Part shown: positions 1 through 7,570 of the stretch, piece after piece
Position numbering within the stretch: position 1 is the stretch's first letter
Layout of the letters: every line of letters begins with the position of its first letter
DNA from: JBLHKW01 sp047618565
Lineage (GTDB): Bacteria; Planctomycetota; UBA1135; GCA-002686595
Assembly: GCA_047618565.1 (NCBI GenBank)
Contig: JBLHKW010000014.1
Span: forward strand, 1-46,413
Reading direction: 5' to 3'
Length of the DNA stretch: 46,413 nucleotides
Notes under the pieces: model-generated
Database searches by the model: none
What the model was told of the DNA's origin: nothing
The model's input: the letters and a program-made list of their open reading frames with translations, nothing else
Program-made: the position numbers and the translations under genes

Positions 1-93
1 GCACTTCTCGCGCGTTGGCATCCTCGACGACCCGTAAGGGTCGCCTCCGGGGCCAACGCGCGAGAAGCACCACCAGAAGCCGAATCGACGCGT
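1..93. repeat. Terminal palindromic element, right-hand part (hairpin downstream of yajC)
   Basis: Bases 1-19 (GCACTTCTCGCGCGTTGGC) pair with 52-70 with two mismatches. Inside lies a second perfect hairpin, CGACCC-GTAA-GGGTCG, at 28-43. Bases 1-51 are identical to 46363-46413 at the other end of the window. The outer arm continues at 71-82 as the complement of 46351-46362, so the two window ends together form one element with 31-base arms. It lies downstream of yajC on the minus strand and could act as its terminator, though there is no T-run. It is either a dispersed palindromic repeat at which the contig ends or an assembly overlap. Confidence 0.75.
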
Positions 94-122
94 TTTGGCT
101 CGCGCTTCATGAATTATCCGGG

Positions 123-491
123 CTAGGCCTTGGCTTCGACTTGCTTGCTGTCGGCCTTTTCGGCCTTCTCGGTGCTGTCGTCGACCAGGCTCTGCACGGC
201 CTGTACCGTGAACTTGAGCCGCACGTTGTCCGCCACCTGAAGCGTGACCGCGTCGCCGTTGACATGCGCCACCGTGCCGTGCATGCCGCTCGTCGTCATG
301 ACCTTGTCGCCCTTCTTCAGGCCACCCAGCATCTCGTCGCGCTTCTTGCGGTTCTTGCGCTCCGGAGCGATCAGCACGAAGTAGACGACGCCGAGGATCA
401 GGATCAGCGGGGTCCAGGAGAAGCCCGGGGCAGCTTGTGCTGCACCGGCGGCCGGGGCATCCTGGAGGGCGACTGCGAGGGCGAGGAACAT
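123..491 (-). CDS. yajC: Preprotein translocase subunit YajC
   Basis: A 122-residue single-span membrane protein, the normal size for YajC, which associates with the SecDF part of the Sec translocon. The N-terminus is hydrophobic and Ala/Gln-rich. The membrane segment is around residues 26-42 (WTPLILILGVVYFVLIAP). It is followed by the family hallmark ERKNRKKRDEML and GDKVMTTSGMHGTV, a small beta domain around residues 58-100. The acidic/Lys tail after residue 105 is low in complexity. It diverges from mnmA. secD, the usual downstream partner, is not seen; the gene instead runs into a hairpin at the window edge. The start is ATG at 489-491, with only a weak GGAA before it. Confidence 0.95.
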   Translation of the reverse strand: MFLALAVALQDAPAAGAAQAAPGFSWTPLILILGVVYFVLIAPERKNRKKRDEMLGGLKKGDKVMTTSGMHGTVAHVNGDAVTLQVADNVRLKFTVQAVQSLVDDSTEKAEKADSKQVEAKA

Positions 492-723
492 GGGATTCCG
501 TTGGGCTTTGGGGCGTTTGGTGGGTGGGCCGGGGTTCCCCGTGGCCGGGCTTCCGGGCGCAGTGCTTGCCGGATCGAGGGCGGGGGAAGCTACCCCAAAG
601 TGCTCCTGATCGAAAGAGCCTTCGGATTCGATCCCTCCACATTCGTCGCCATCCCCATCTACAATAGACTACGTAGCCTCCACCGGGCCCGTGCACGAGC
701 CCAGCCCACCCGCCGTTTCAGAT

Positions 724-1878
724 ATGTCCATCCAATTCCCTCCCACCGAGCGCCTGGTCGTCGCCATGAGCGGCGGGGTCGATAGCACCGTCGTCGCCTG
801 GCAGCTGGCCGAGCGCGGGCATCCGCTGGTGGGCATCTTCATGCGCAACGGCGTGAAGGTCGCGGCGGATGAGGTGCACAAGAAATCGTGTTGCTCCATA
901 TCGGACGCCCGTGACGCGCGCATGGTTGCGGCCGGCATGGGAATTCCCTTCCAGGCCGTCGATCTGGCCGAGGAGTTCACGGACATCATCGATCACTTCG
1001 TGGCGGAGTACGGGCGCGGACGTACCCCGAACCCGTGCGCCGTCTGCAACCGGGACCTCAAGATGGGGCGGTTGATCGACTTCGCCGACGAGCTCGGGTG
1101 TGCCGGTGTCGCCACCGGGCACTACGCGCGCCTGGCGATCGAGGGCGGCCGCGTACGACTGCGGCGCGGAGTGGATAAGAGGAAGGATCAGTCCTACCAG
1201 CTCTTCGCGGTCTCCGAGGACCACCTGGCGCGCACGGTGCTGCCACTGGGCGAACTGCAAAAGCCCGAGGTGCGCGACCTCGCGCGCGCTGCCGGACTGC
1301 GCACGAGCGAGAAGAAGGACAGCCAGGAAGTCTGCTTCATTCCGTCCAACGACTATCGCCAGCTGCTGCGCGAGCGCGGCGCGGTCCTGCACCCGGGTAC
1401 CATCGTGGACACCACCGGGCATACGCTCGGATCCCACGCGGGCACCGAACACTTCACCATCGGTCAGCGTCGCGGACACGGTGTGGTGACGGGCATTCCC
1501 ATGTTCGTGGTCGAGCTCGTGCCCGAGGAGGGCCTGGTCATCCTCGGTACCCGTGACGAATGCCATGCGACGTCGATGCAGGTCGACGATCTGAACTGGA
1601 TCGGATTCGATGTGCCCGCCTCCGGTGAGTTCCGCTGTCAGGTCCAGTTTCGCTACCACTGCGTGCCGGCATCAGCGACGGTGCACGTCGCGAGCGGGCG
1701 CGCGAACGTGGTCTTCGACGAGCCCCAATCCGCCGTCGCGCCCGGCCAGGGGGCCGCGTTCTACGCGGACGACCTGCTGCTCGGCGGTGGCTGGATCGCA
1801 TCCGCGCAGCGCGTTCGCGGCGGCCCGGTAGGTGGCCCGGAGCGCGAGCCTCAATCCACGCCAGGGTCAATGCCTTGA
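724..1878 (+). CDS. mnmA: tRNA-specific 2-thiouridylase MnmA
   Basis: Thiolates U34 of Lys, Glu and Gln tRNAs (s2U), using ATP to activate the base and a relayed persulfide sulfur. The PP-loop SGGVDS is at residues 16-21. Catalytic cysteines are C108 (PNPCAVCNRDLK) and C204 (SQEVCFIPS), matching the E. coli Cys102/Cys199 pair. The C-terminus carries the family motif SAVAPGQGAAFY...LLGGGWI. I chose ATG 724, which puts the PP loop at the usual distance; a GTG at 691 would add 11 residues. TACAAT at 660-665 is a possible -10 box. The TGA stop overlaps the TTG start of the next gene. The MnmD gene of the same U34 pathway is at 28291. Confidence 0.95.
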   Translation: MSIQFPPTERLVVAMSGGVDSTVVAWQLAERGHPLVGIFMRNGVKVAADEVHKKSCCSISDARDARMVAAGMGIPFQAVDLAEEFTDIIDHFVAEYGRGRTPNPCAVCNRDLKMGRLIDFADELGCAGVATGHYARLAIEGGRVRLRRGVDKRKDQSYQLFAVSEDHLARTVLPLGELQKPEVRDLARAAGLRTSEKKDSQEVCFIPSNDYRQLLRERGAVLHPGTIVDTTGHTLGSHAGTEHFTIGQRRGHGVVTGIPMFVVELVPEEGLVILGTRDECHATSMQVDDLNWIGFDVPASGEFRCQVQFRYHCVPASATVHVASGRANVVFDEPQSAVAPGQGAAFYADDLLLGGGWIASAQRVRGGPVGGPEREPQSTPGSMP

Positions 1879-4595
1879 CCAGGACGCCAGTCGGGGCGGG
1901 GGCGGATCGGCGCCCTGGATTGCCACGACTGGCTGTGGCGGCCCTGATCGCCCTGGTCGCCGCGAGCTGGCTCGCGTGGCCGCGCGAACGGACCGGCTCC
2001 GTGCCCGAGAGCCCCGCGATCCAGTTCGTCCTGGTGGATGCGTCGGCCAGCGCGAGCAGGCCGCGCGCCGGCTGGTCGCGCGTGGTGCGCGAGCGCTTGC
2101 AGGACGCGTGCGAGCGCGCGACCACGCGTGGTGCGGATCTGTGCGTGATCCGCTTCGCGGCCGAAGTACTCGTCGACTACGGGCCGGCACCGGCCGCGGG
2201 TTTCAGGGACTGGCTCGCGGGCCGCGGCCAGCCTCCCTATTCTCCGGCCTGCACGCCCGCACGCAGTCAGGGTAGCGAGCTCGAAGGGGCGCTCGCAGTT
2301 GTGCGGGAGGTCCTTTCCTCAGCGTCGCGACCCGCGCGTGACATGTTGCTCCTGACCGACGGCACCTGCACGGGGGCCGACCCGCGCGCCAGTCTCGAAG
2401 CATTGCTGGCCTCCGGGGTCGGCCTGGAACGGTTCGAGTATCCGGTCCCTGATCGCGCGGATCTGGCGCTCGTCGAGCTGCGTATCGGCGATCGGATCGA
2501 GGCCGGTGTGCCACTCGTGGCCGAGCTTGGCCTGGCCTGGGTGCCGAGCCACGCTCAGGCGCGTCTGGCGGATCCCGGGGCAGCCCTCGTGAGTCTGGAG
2601 CTGCGGAGCGAGTCGGGCGAGGTCTCGAGCGTGACCCACCGGTCCGCGTTGACGGGCGCGGCGAAGGATCTGGACGGCTGCCTGCGCTGGACGGTCCAGC
2701 TCCAGTTGCCGGCTGCTCCCCTGGGCAGCCATGTCCTGCGCGCGCGCGTTCGATTCGACGGCGCCACGTCGGGGGACGCGTTCCCCGAGAACGATGCACG
2801 CTCGAAGCAGATCCTGATCGGCGATCCCCTCGTCTGCCTGCTGCTCACCCGCGCGGAGCGCGCCGACGCGCTACGCCAGTTGTTTCGCGGCCCGGCTTTC
2901 GACGGGATCAGTTTTCAACCCACGACCCTCGCGCGCCTGGCCGGCGACCTGGGGCGCGCCGACCTGCTGCTGACCGAGTCCATCGGGCCGGCCGACCTGC
3001 CGCGCGCTGCGATGCTGGCCTTCGTGCGCGCCGGTGGCGGATGGGCGTCCCTGGGCGGCTACGGTGCGCTGCGCGGTTGGGATTCGGACGATCCGCAGGC
3101 CCTGGCGGCGAGCTTGCCCCTGGCGATCGAGGAGCCCGATCCGAGCGAACGGGAGGTCATACTGTTCATCGACGGCTCCGGCAGCATGGTGGGGGAACCG
3201 TTCGAAACCGTGCGCAGGGCCGTGATGGAGCTCGTACTGGGCGCGCGCGCCCACGACCGTATCCGCCTGCGCTTCTTCACCGGGGCCATGGGCGACGTGG
3301 TCTTCGAAACACGCGGAGCGCGGCGCGAGGACCTGCAGCGCGACCTTGCCCCGCTCTTCGCCGCCAGGGTCCCGCGCGGTCCGACCGACGTGCTCTACGC
3401 CCTGGATCAGCTCGCGACCCGGCGCGAGTCCTCGGCCGTGCGCGGGCTCGTCTTGCTGGTGACCGACGGCCGCACCCTCGACTGGTATGCTGACCGCTCG
3501 GCAGAGGTCCGGCAAGCACTCGCGGCTTCAACGACGGACCTGCGCATCATCGCCATCGGTGCCGGTGCGGACCGCGAGTTTCTCCGCAGCTTGCTGCTGG
3601 AGGGCGAGCAGCTCGATGAGGTTGCGGACCTCAAGCGCATCCAGGCCGTCTTCGAACAACGCGTGCACGCCGAGCGCGTTCGCGATACCGGGCAGGGTGA
3701 GGAAGGCGGCGCCTTCGTGCGTGCGGTGGACCTCTCGACCCTCGATGCGCAGGGGGTGGCCGTCGACATCCTGCGCGCGCAGATCGCACCCGCGACGCCC
3801 GGCGGGGGCCCGCAGGGCGGCGATGAGAACTCCGGGCAGGGCCTCGGCGCGGTGGCGAGGCTCGTACCCACTCGCGCCCGGCCGGGTGCGGAGATCCTCT
3901 GGCGGACGGATGACGGCACACCGCTGCTCGGGCTCTGGCGCATCGGGGCCGGGCTGGTCACGGTCATGGCAACGACTCCGCTCGACGGCTGGGCGCCCTT
4001 TGTCGGAGCGCGTTCGGACCTGCTGGCGCCACTGCTCCGGACTCTTGGCCGTGGCTTCGATGGGGGGCGCGACCAGCGGCTGCGCATGTCCCAGGAGGGC
4101 GGGGACCTGTGGCTCGAGCACGTGCCCGCGGGAACTCCGGCCGAGGTGCGCGCGACGTTCGTGCTCCGCTCGCACGCGTCAGGTCCGGCGGAAGCGCTGG
4201 CGGACTTCGATCCCGACCGGGCCTTCCGAGTCCAGGAGCGCACCCTCGGCGTGGTGTCCATGGCGCCACCCGCGGCCGGGCTGGGGCTGGATCCGCGCAC
4301 CCTGCGCTGCGCGGCGCGCCCGGCGTTCCTGGACCGGGTGGGGAGCGCCGTCGAACTCGCGGTTGACCTCTCCGCGGCCGGGCAGGCGCTCGGGCGCGTC
4401 TTTCTGGCAATGGAACCTGCAGCAGAGGCTTCCGTGGCAAAGAGGCGGGCGTTTTCGTGGCCGCAGATCACCGGAAAGCCCTCCACAGGGGGCGAAGCCG
4501 AGCCCACGCCCGCCCGCTTGCCGCACCCGGCAACGCCCTGGGTCCTGGCCCTGGGCGTCGCCCTGGCGACCCTGGCGGCGACTCGATCGAGTTAG
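1875..4595 (+). CDS. Large membrane protein with two VWA-like domains (BatA-like)
   Basis: A 906-residue protein. An N-terminal membrane segment (about residues 20-35) precedes a degenerate VWA-like domain (FVLVDASASAS near residue 50; MLLLTDGTCTG near 160) that lacks a full MIDAS. A central intact VWA domain has DGSGS at 433-437 and LLVTDGRTLDW near 530. A region resembling the C-terminal part of BatA/glutamine-amidotransferase-like membrane proteins follows (GLWRIGAGLVTVMATTPLDGWAPF). A C-terminal membrane helix (WVLALGVALATLAA) ends the protein. The TTG start sits in CTTGA, overlapping the mnmA stop, which suggests translational coupling. Such proteins usually work with MoxR ATPases, but no moxR is in this window. 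The substrate or partner is unknown. Confidence 0.8.
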   Translation: MTRTPVGAGADRRPGLPRLAVAALIALVAASWLAWPRERTGSVPESPAIQFVLVDASASASRPRAGWSRVVRERLQDACERATTRGADLCVIRFAAEVLVDYGPAPAAGFRDWLAGRGQPPYSPACTPARSQGSELEGALAVVREVLSSASRPARDMLLLTDGTCTGADPRASLEALLASGVGLERFEYPVPDRADLALVELRIGDRIEAGVPLVAELGLAWVPSHAQARLADPGAALVSLELRSESGEVSSVTHRSALTGAAKDLDGCLRWTVQLQLPAAPLGSHVLRARVRFDGATSGDAFPENDARSKQILIGDPLVCLLLTRAERADALRQLFRGPAFDGISFQPTTLARLAGDLGRADLLLTESIGPADLPRAAMLAFVRAGGGWASLGGYGALRGWDSDDPQALAASLPLAIEEPDPSEREVILFIDGSGSMVGEPFETVRRAVMELVLGARAHDRIRLRFFTGAMGDVVFETRGARREDLQRDLAPLFAARVPRGPTDVLYALDQLATRRESSAVRGLVLLVTDGRTLDWYADRSAEVRQALAASTTDLRIIAIGAGADREFLRSLLLEGEQLDEVADLKRIQAVFEQRVHAERVRDTGQGEEGGAFVRAVDLSTLDAQGVAVDILRAQIAPATPGGGPQGGDENSGQGLGAVARLVPTRARPGAEILWRTDDGTPLLGLWRIGAGLVTVMATTPLDGWAPFVGARSDLLAPLLRTLGRGFDGGRDQRLRMSQEGGDLWLEHVPAGTPAEVRATFVLRSHASGPAEALADFDPDRAFRVQERTLGVVSMAPPAAGLGLDPRTLRCAARPAFLDRVGSAVELAVDLSAAGQALGRVFLAMEPAAEASVAKRRAFSWPQITGKPSTGGEAEPTPARLPHPATPWVLALGVALATLAATRSS

Positions 4596-4691
4596 CCGGT
4601 CAAGGTATCGGCCGCATCGCCCGATGAGACTCCCCGGCGGGGCCCCTTGCTCCGCCTGCGTCCCTATTAGAGAAGTGAAGAGGTGATCGTG

Positions 4692-5294
4692 GTGAGAAGT
4701 CTCTCTGTCGTCGGTGTGTGTGTCCTTGCCCTGTGTTCCGGAGCGTGCGCTTCGTCCACGAAGGCGAGCGAGTCTCCGTGGCTCGATGCGTCTCCCGGCC
4801 TCCAGGAGAGGATCGATCGCAAGGCCACGAGCTTGGCCTACACGCCCGGCCTCGAGGCGCGCGTGCAGCTGATCACCTGGTTCGCGAGGGTCGGAGAGCC
4901 GGCCTATCCGACCCTGCTCGAGATGGTCGACGATCCTCGACCCGACGTCGCCGGCGCAGCCCTTGCGGCCCTGGGCGCTACCCGTGACGCGCGGCTGGTG
5001 CCGTACCTGCAGGAGGCCTCTGCGGTCGAAAGCGAAACGGTCTCCCTCGAGCGTGGCCGTGCGCTCCTGATGCTGGGAGACTGGAGCGGGATTCCGGCGA
5101 TGATCACCGGCCTGAGAGCCAAGCATGAGTACACGCGCGCGGTGTGCCAGAGGGCTCTCTCGGATGTTGCCCACGAAACCTTCGGCTACGATCCGCGTGG
5201 CGAAGCTTCGGCCCGTGAGGCGGCCGTCCTCCGCTGGGAAGCCTGGTGGGATTCACGGACCGCCGATCCCTTGCTGGCCGCTCCTACCGAGTAG
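4692..5294 (+). CDS. Exported HEAT-repeat protein with W-x-x-W-W tail
   Basis: About 200 residues with a hydrophobic signal (SLSVVGVCVLALCSGACAS) that could be cleaved after ACA or lipidated at a Cys; the lipobox is weak. HEAT-type helices are seen at GEPAYPTLLEMVDDPRPDVAGAALAALGATRDARLVPYLQ-like spacing, in mid-protein. The C-terminus reads FGYDPRGEASAREAAVLRWEAWW and then a short tail. Starts at GTG 4683, 4689 and 4692 share the frame. The GAGGTG at 4680-4685 sits 6 bases before 4692, so I chose that one. The tail motif recurs in the protein at 5931. Probably a periplasmic or membrane-bound scaffold; function unknown. Confidence 0.75.
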   Translation: MRSLSVVGVCVLALCSGACASSTKASESPWLDASPGLQERIDRKATSLAYTPGLEARVQLITWFARVGEPAYPTLLEMVDDPRPDVAGAALAALGATRDARLVPYLQEASAVESETVSLERGRALLMLGDWSGIPAMITGLRAKHEYTRAVCQRALSDVAHETFGYDPRGEASAREAAVLRWEAWWDSRTADPLLAAPTE

Positions 5295-5326
5295 TTCGGC
5301 CAGAGACACGCTTCGCGCGTGCGCGC

Positions 5327-5752
5327 CTACAGGTCGTCGCGGCCGATCGGACCGTCTAGCTGGGCCACGAGGCCCTGGAAGCGCTCGGTGTGCTTCACGT
5401 TGTCGAGATCCCGGTCGCCGAGCATGAAGCTCGCGTCGTCGTAGCCCACGTCGATGGCGCACTCGAGAGCGTCGAGGGCATCATCGGTGCGCGAGAGCAG
5501 CGAGAGCGAGCAAGCCAGGTTGTAGAGCACGGTCGGGTTGTCCGGAAGGTGCTCGGCCAGCTGCTGATCGACGGTCAGTCCCTCGGTGTAGCGCCCTTGC
5601 TGGGTGTACACCTGGCCGAGTTCGATCAGCGCATCCACGTTATCGGGATATCGCTGGAGCTCCGTTTCGAGGATCTTGGCCATGAAAGACTGGCCGAGGT
5701 CCTGAAAACGGGTGCGTTGGGACTTGGAGAGCTGCAAGGCGAAGTTATTCAT
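5327..5752 (-). CDS. TPR end-of-group protein
   Basis: 141 residues from ATG 5750-5752. Tetratricopeptide helices are visible: ALIELGQVYTQQGRYTEGLTVDQQLAEHLPDNPTVLYNLACSLSLLSR-type spacing in the middle, then the short TPR end-of-group signature ending VGYDDASFMLGDRDLDNVKHTERF. This class is cytoplasmic and binds proteins; no enzyme motif or signal peptide is seen. The open frame extends upstream to 5959, but that part overlaps the divergent gene at 5931 and has no TPR character, so I started at the internal ATG. It sits between two HEAT-repeat proteins and may serve with them, which is inference from position only. Confidence 0.8.
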   Translation of the reverse strand: MNNFALQLSKSQRTRFQDLGQSFMAKILETELQRYPDNVDALIELGQVYTQQGRYTEGLTVDQQLAEHLPDNPTVLYNLACSLSLLSRTDDALDALECAIDVGYDDASFMLGDRDLDNVKHTERFQGLVAQLDGPIGRDDL

Positions 5753-5930
5753 CAGGGGGGGGAAACCCCCGGGAAGAACCTCAGGATAGGCCAGGGGGCC
5801 CCGATTCGCCAGGGGGGCTCCATGGTTATCCTGCCGTTTGTCGTGTACCCGTGTGGGTGTACCCGTGCCATTGGGTGACCCGGCAGCCTTGCTTGGATAT
5901 CCTGGCGGTAGGAGGCCACCGGAAGCTCGA

Positions 5931-7112
5931 ATGGACATCACTTTCTGCGATCTGTGCAACGAATCAGTGCCCCTGGCGGATCTGAAGCCCGGTGGGGCGG
6001 AGCGTCATGGCGGGCGGCTGATCTGCAGCCGCTGCGACGCGGCGATGACCGCCGAATCCACCGATCCGACCAAAACCGACGAGCCGAGCCAGTCAGGCGG
6101 CGCTGCGAGCCCATCGGAGCCTCCATCACGGGGGGCGGCTCGAGCGACGGGGGGCCGGATCGAGGCCTCGCCCGAGCCTCCGGCCACGTTCGAGGCACAG
6201 GCCGGGGCGCAGGTCTCGGCCGGGGGCGGATCGGGTGTCGGGTGGGTGGCCCTGGTCTTCGGGGCGGCCGCCATCGCGTTTCTGGTGGACGCGGGCCGCC
6301 TTTTCGAGGGCAGTGTGGCGGATCGCTTTCAGGCGACCCAGGTGGCGGCGGTGGCTGCGGACGAGCGTGCCGAACGCCGCGCGGCCGATGTGGCTGCACA
6401 GATCCTCGAGAGCGAGCAGAGAGCGCGCGAGAACCTCGAGGAGAAGCTCGATCCGATCCAGGCCGGGCTGACGGACCTGCGCGCGGGCCTCGATCGGCAA
6501 GCGCTGCGCTGGGACGACCTCAAGCAGACCATCGACCTCGCCCGTGCGGACGGGGATGCGCGTTACACCACGACCAAGCTGACCTTCGATCGCCAGAGCG
6601 CGCAGTTGAAGCGACTCGACGAGGATCAGCGTTTCTACCGCGACCGGATCATCGAGCTCGAAGAAGGGCTGCGGGGCATCGCCCAGGCAGGGGTGCCGCG
6701 CAGCCTGTTGCCCGGAGGTGGCGCGGCGACGCCGACCGACGGTACGCCGCGCTGGACGGTCATCCTGCCGGATCTTGAGCACGCCAGCGCCGCCATCCGG
6801 CTCGAGGCCGTCTACGCGCTCGGTGAGACCAAGGAAGCACTCGTCATCCCGCACCTCCTGCCACGCCTGCTCGACGAGGACCTGTTCGTGCGCCTCGCCA
6901 CCGCGCGCATTCTCGAGGCTCTCAATGCGAAGCAGGCGGTGCCGGAGCTGCTGGAAGCGCTCGAGGATCCGGAGAGCGTCGTGCGCGAAGCGGCCGTCGG
7001 AGCCCTGCGCACGATCACCGGACGGAGTTTTCGCTTCGACCCGAACGCCAGCGAGAAGGAACGTGCCCTGCGGGTACGCGACTGGCGCGACTGGTGGAAG
7101 AAGAGCTCCTAG
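5931..7112 (+). CDS. Zinc-ribbon, membrane-anchored coiled-coil HEAT protein
   Basis: 393 residues from ATG 5931, with GGAAG five bases upstream. An N-terminal zinc ribbon (CDLC at residues 6-9 and CSRC about 24 residues later) is followed by a Pro/Ala/Gly-rich linker. One membrane helix lies near residues 103-125 (GWVALVFGAAAIAFLVDAG). A long charged coiled coil runs to about residue 250, and two or three HEAT repeats fill the C-terminus. The end, FRFDPNASEKERALRVRDWRDWW, matches the tail of the HEAT protein at 4692. With the ribbon at the N-terminus, the HEAT part would sit across the membrane. Its last two codons and TAG stop lie inside the inverted repeat at 7105. Function unknown. Confidence 0.8.
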   Translation: MDITFCDLCNESVPLADLKPGGAERHGGRLICSRCDAAMTAESTDPTKTDEPSQSGGAASPSEPPSRGAARATGGRIEASPEPPATFEAQAGAQVSAGGGSGVGWVALVFGAAAIAFLVDAGRLFEGSVADRFQATQVAAVAADERAERRAADVAAQILESEQRARENLEEKLDPIQAGLTDLRAGLDRQALRWDDLKQTIDLARADGDARYTTTKLTFDRQSAQLKRLDEDQRFYRDRIIELEEGLRGIAQAGVPRSLLPGGGAATPTDGTPRWTVILPDLEHASAAIRLEAVYALGETKEALVIPHLLPRLLDEDLFVRLATARILEALNAKQAVPELLEALEDPESVVREAAVGALRTITGRSFRFDPNASEKERALRVRDWRDWWKKSS

Positions 7113-7291
7113 CAGCCCGTTGAAAAAACTCCCTACTCGACTTTGCCCTCTCCGCCGCCGCTGCGTCGTGCTCGTCGAGCCGTGCTCAGCGGCCCTACAG
7201 GGCCGCCTCCGCCGTCTCGACTTCGCACTCCTTACTGCGACGAAGATGGCTTCGTCTCGCTACGGGACTTTTTCAACGGGCTGCTAGGAGC
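7105..7291. mobile_element. MITE-like 187-bp palindromic element
   Basis: Perfect 23-base inverted ends at 7105-7127 and 7269-7291; the outer part reads GCTCCTAGCAGCCCGTTG, followed by a run of A's. The inside holds two more perfect hairpins: GCGGCCCT-AC-AGGGCCGC (7189-7206) and GACGAAG-ATGG-CTTCGTC (7239-7256). The two halves also share short direct repeats (TCGACTTTGCCCTC and TCGACTTCGCACTC). No transposase is encoded. The left end contains the stop codon of the upstream gene. The size, inverted ends and lack of coding fit a non-autonomous element or a large REP-type repeat; copy number elsewhere in the genome is unknown. Confidence 0.65.
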
Positions 7292-7468
7292 CTGCGCCAC
7301 AGATCGCGAATCCCCGCTCGACTCCCCCGAACCGCCTGCGGGCGTTGCCGGAACCCGCACTATGTGAGGGGAACCCGCACGTGGAGGCAACTAATGGGTG
7401 GAACCCTGCGCCTGTCAGTAGGCCCCGGGAAGCCGAGCGTGAATCCGTGATCTGTGGCGCAGACTCCT
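7286..7468. repeat. Second inverted repeat, 35-base arms, overlapping the MITE-like element
   Basis: Left arm 7286-7320 begins AGGAGCCTGCGCCACAGATC. Right arm 7434-7468 is its reverse complement with 30 of 35 bases matching. The left arm overlaps the right end of the element at 7105 by six bases, so the two palindromes are joined. The enclosed ~113 bases hold the short direct repeats listed separately. Downstream, GGCT-CGGCT-AGCC followed by seven T's (7469-7488) is a weak terminator-like hairpin on the plus strand. Confidence 0.6.
7350..7410. repeat. Short direct repeats GGAACCCGCAC at 20- and 30-base spacing
   Basis: GGAACCCGCAC occurs at 7350-7360 and again at 7370-7380, and the variant GGAACCCTGCG at 7400-7410. 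Starts are 20 and 30 bases apart, so all three lie on about the same face of the helix. This arrangement would suit a DNA-binding protein. They lie within the inverted repeat at 7286-7468 and upstream of the gene at 7571. No binding protein is identified. Confidence 0.4.
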
Positions 7469-7570
7469 GGCTCGGCTAGCCTTTTTTTCCGGGGTCCGCG
7501 GCACGGATGGTTTCTTCGGATTGGGTCCAAGTTTGACCCGCGCGGTTCTCGATGAAACGGGACTCGCCCG

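Larger units (their letters stand above)
7113..7570. other. Gene-free stretch between zinc-ribbon protein and SprA-like gene
   Basis: This 458-base gap is almost wholly built of the palindromic repeats described at 7105, 7286 and 7350, followed by a weak terminator-like hairpin with a T7 run ending at 7488 and about 80 bases of plain leader before the ATG at 7571. Open frames crossing it on the minus strand have no recognisable protein character. No tRNA or known RNA motif was recognised. Confidence 0.6.
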
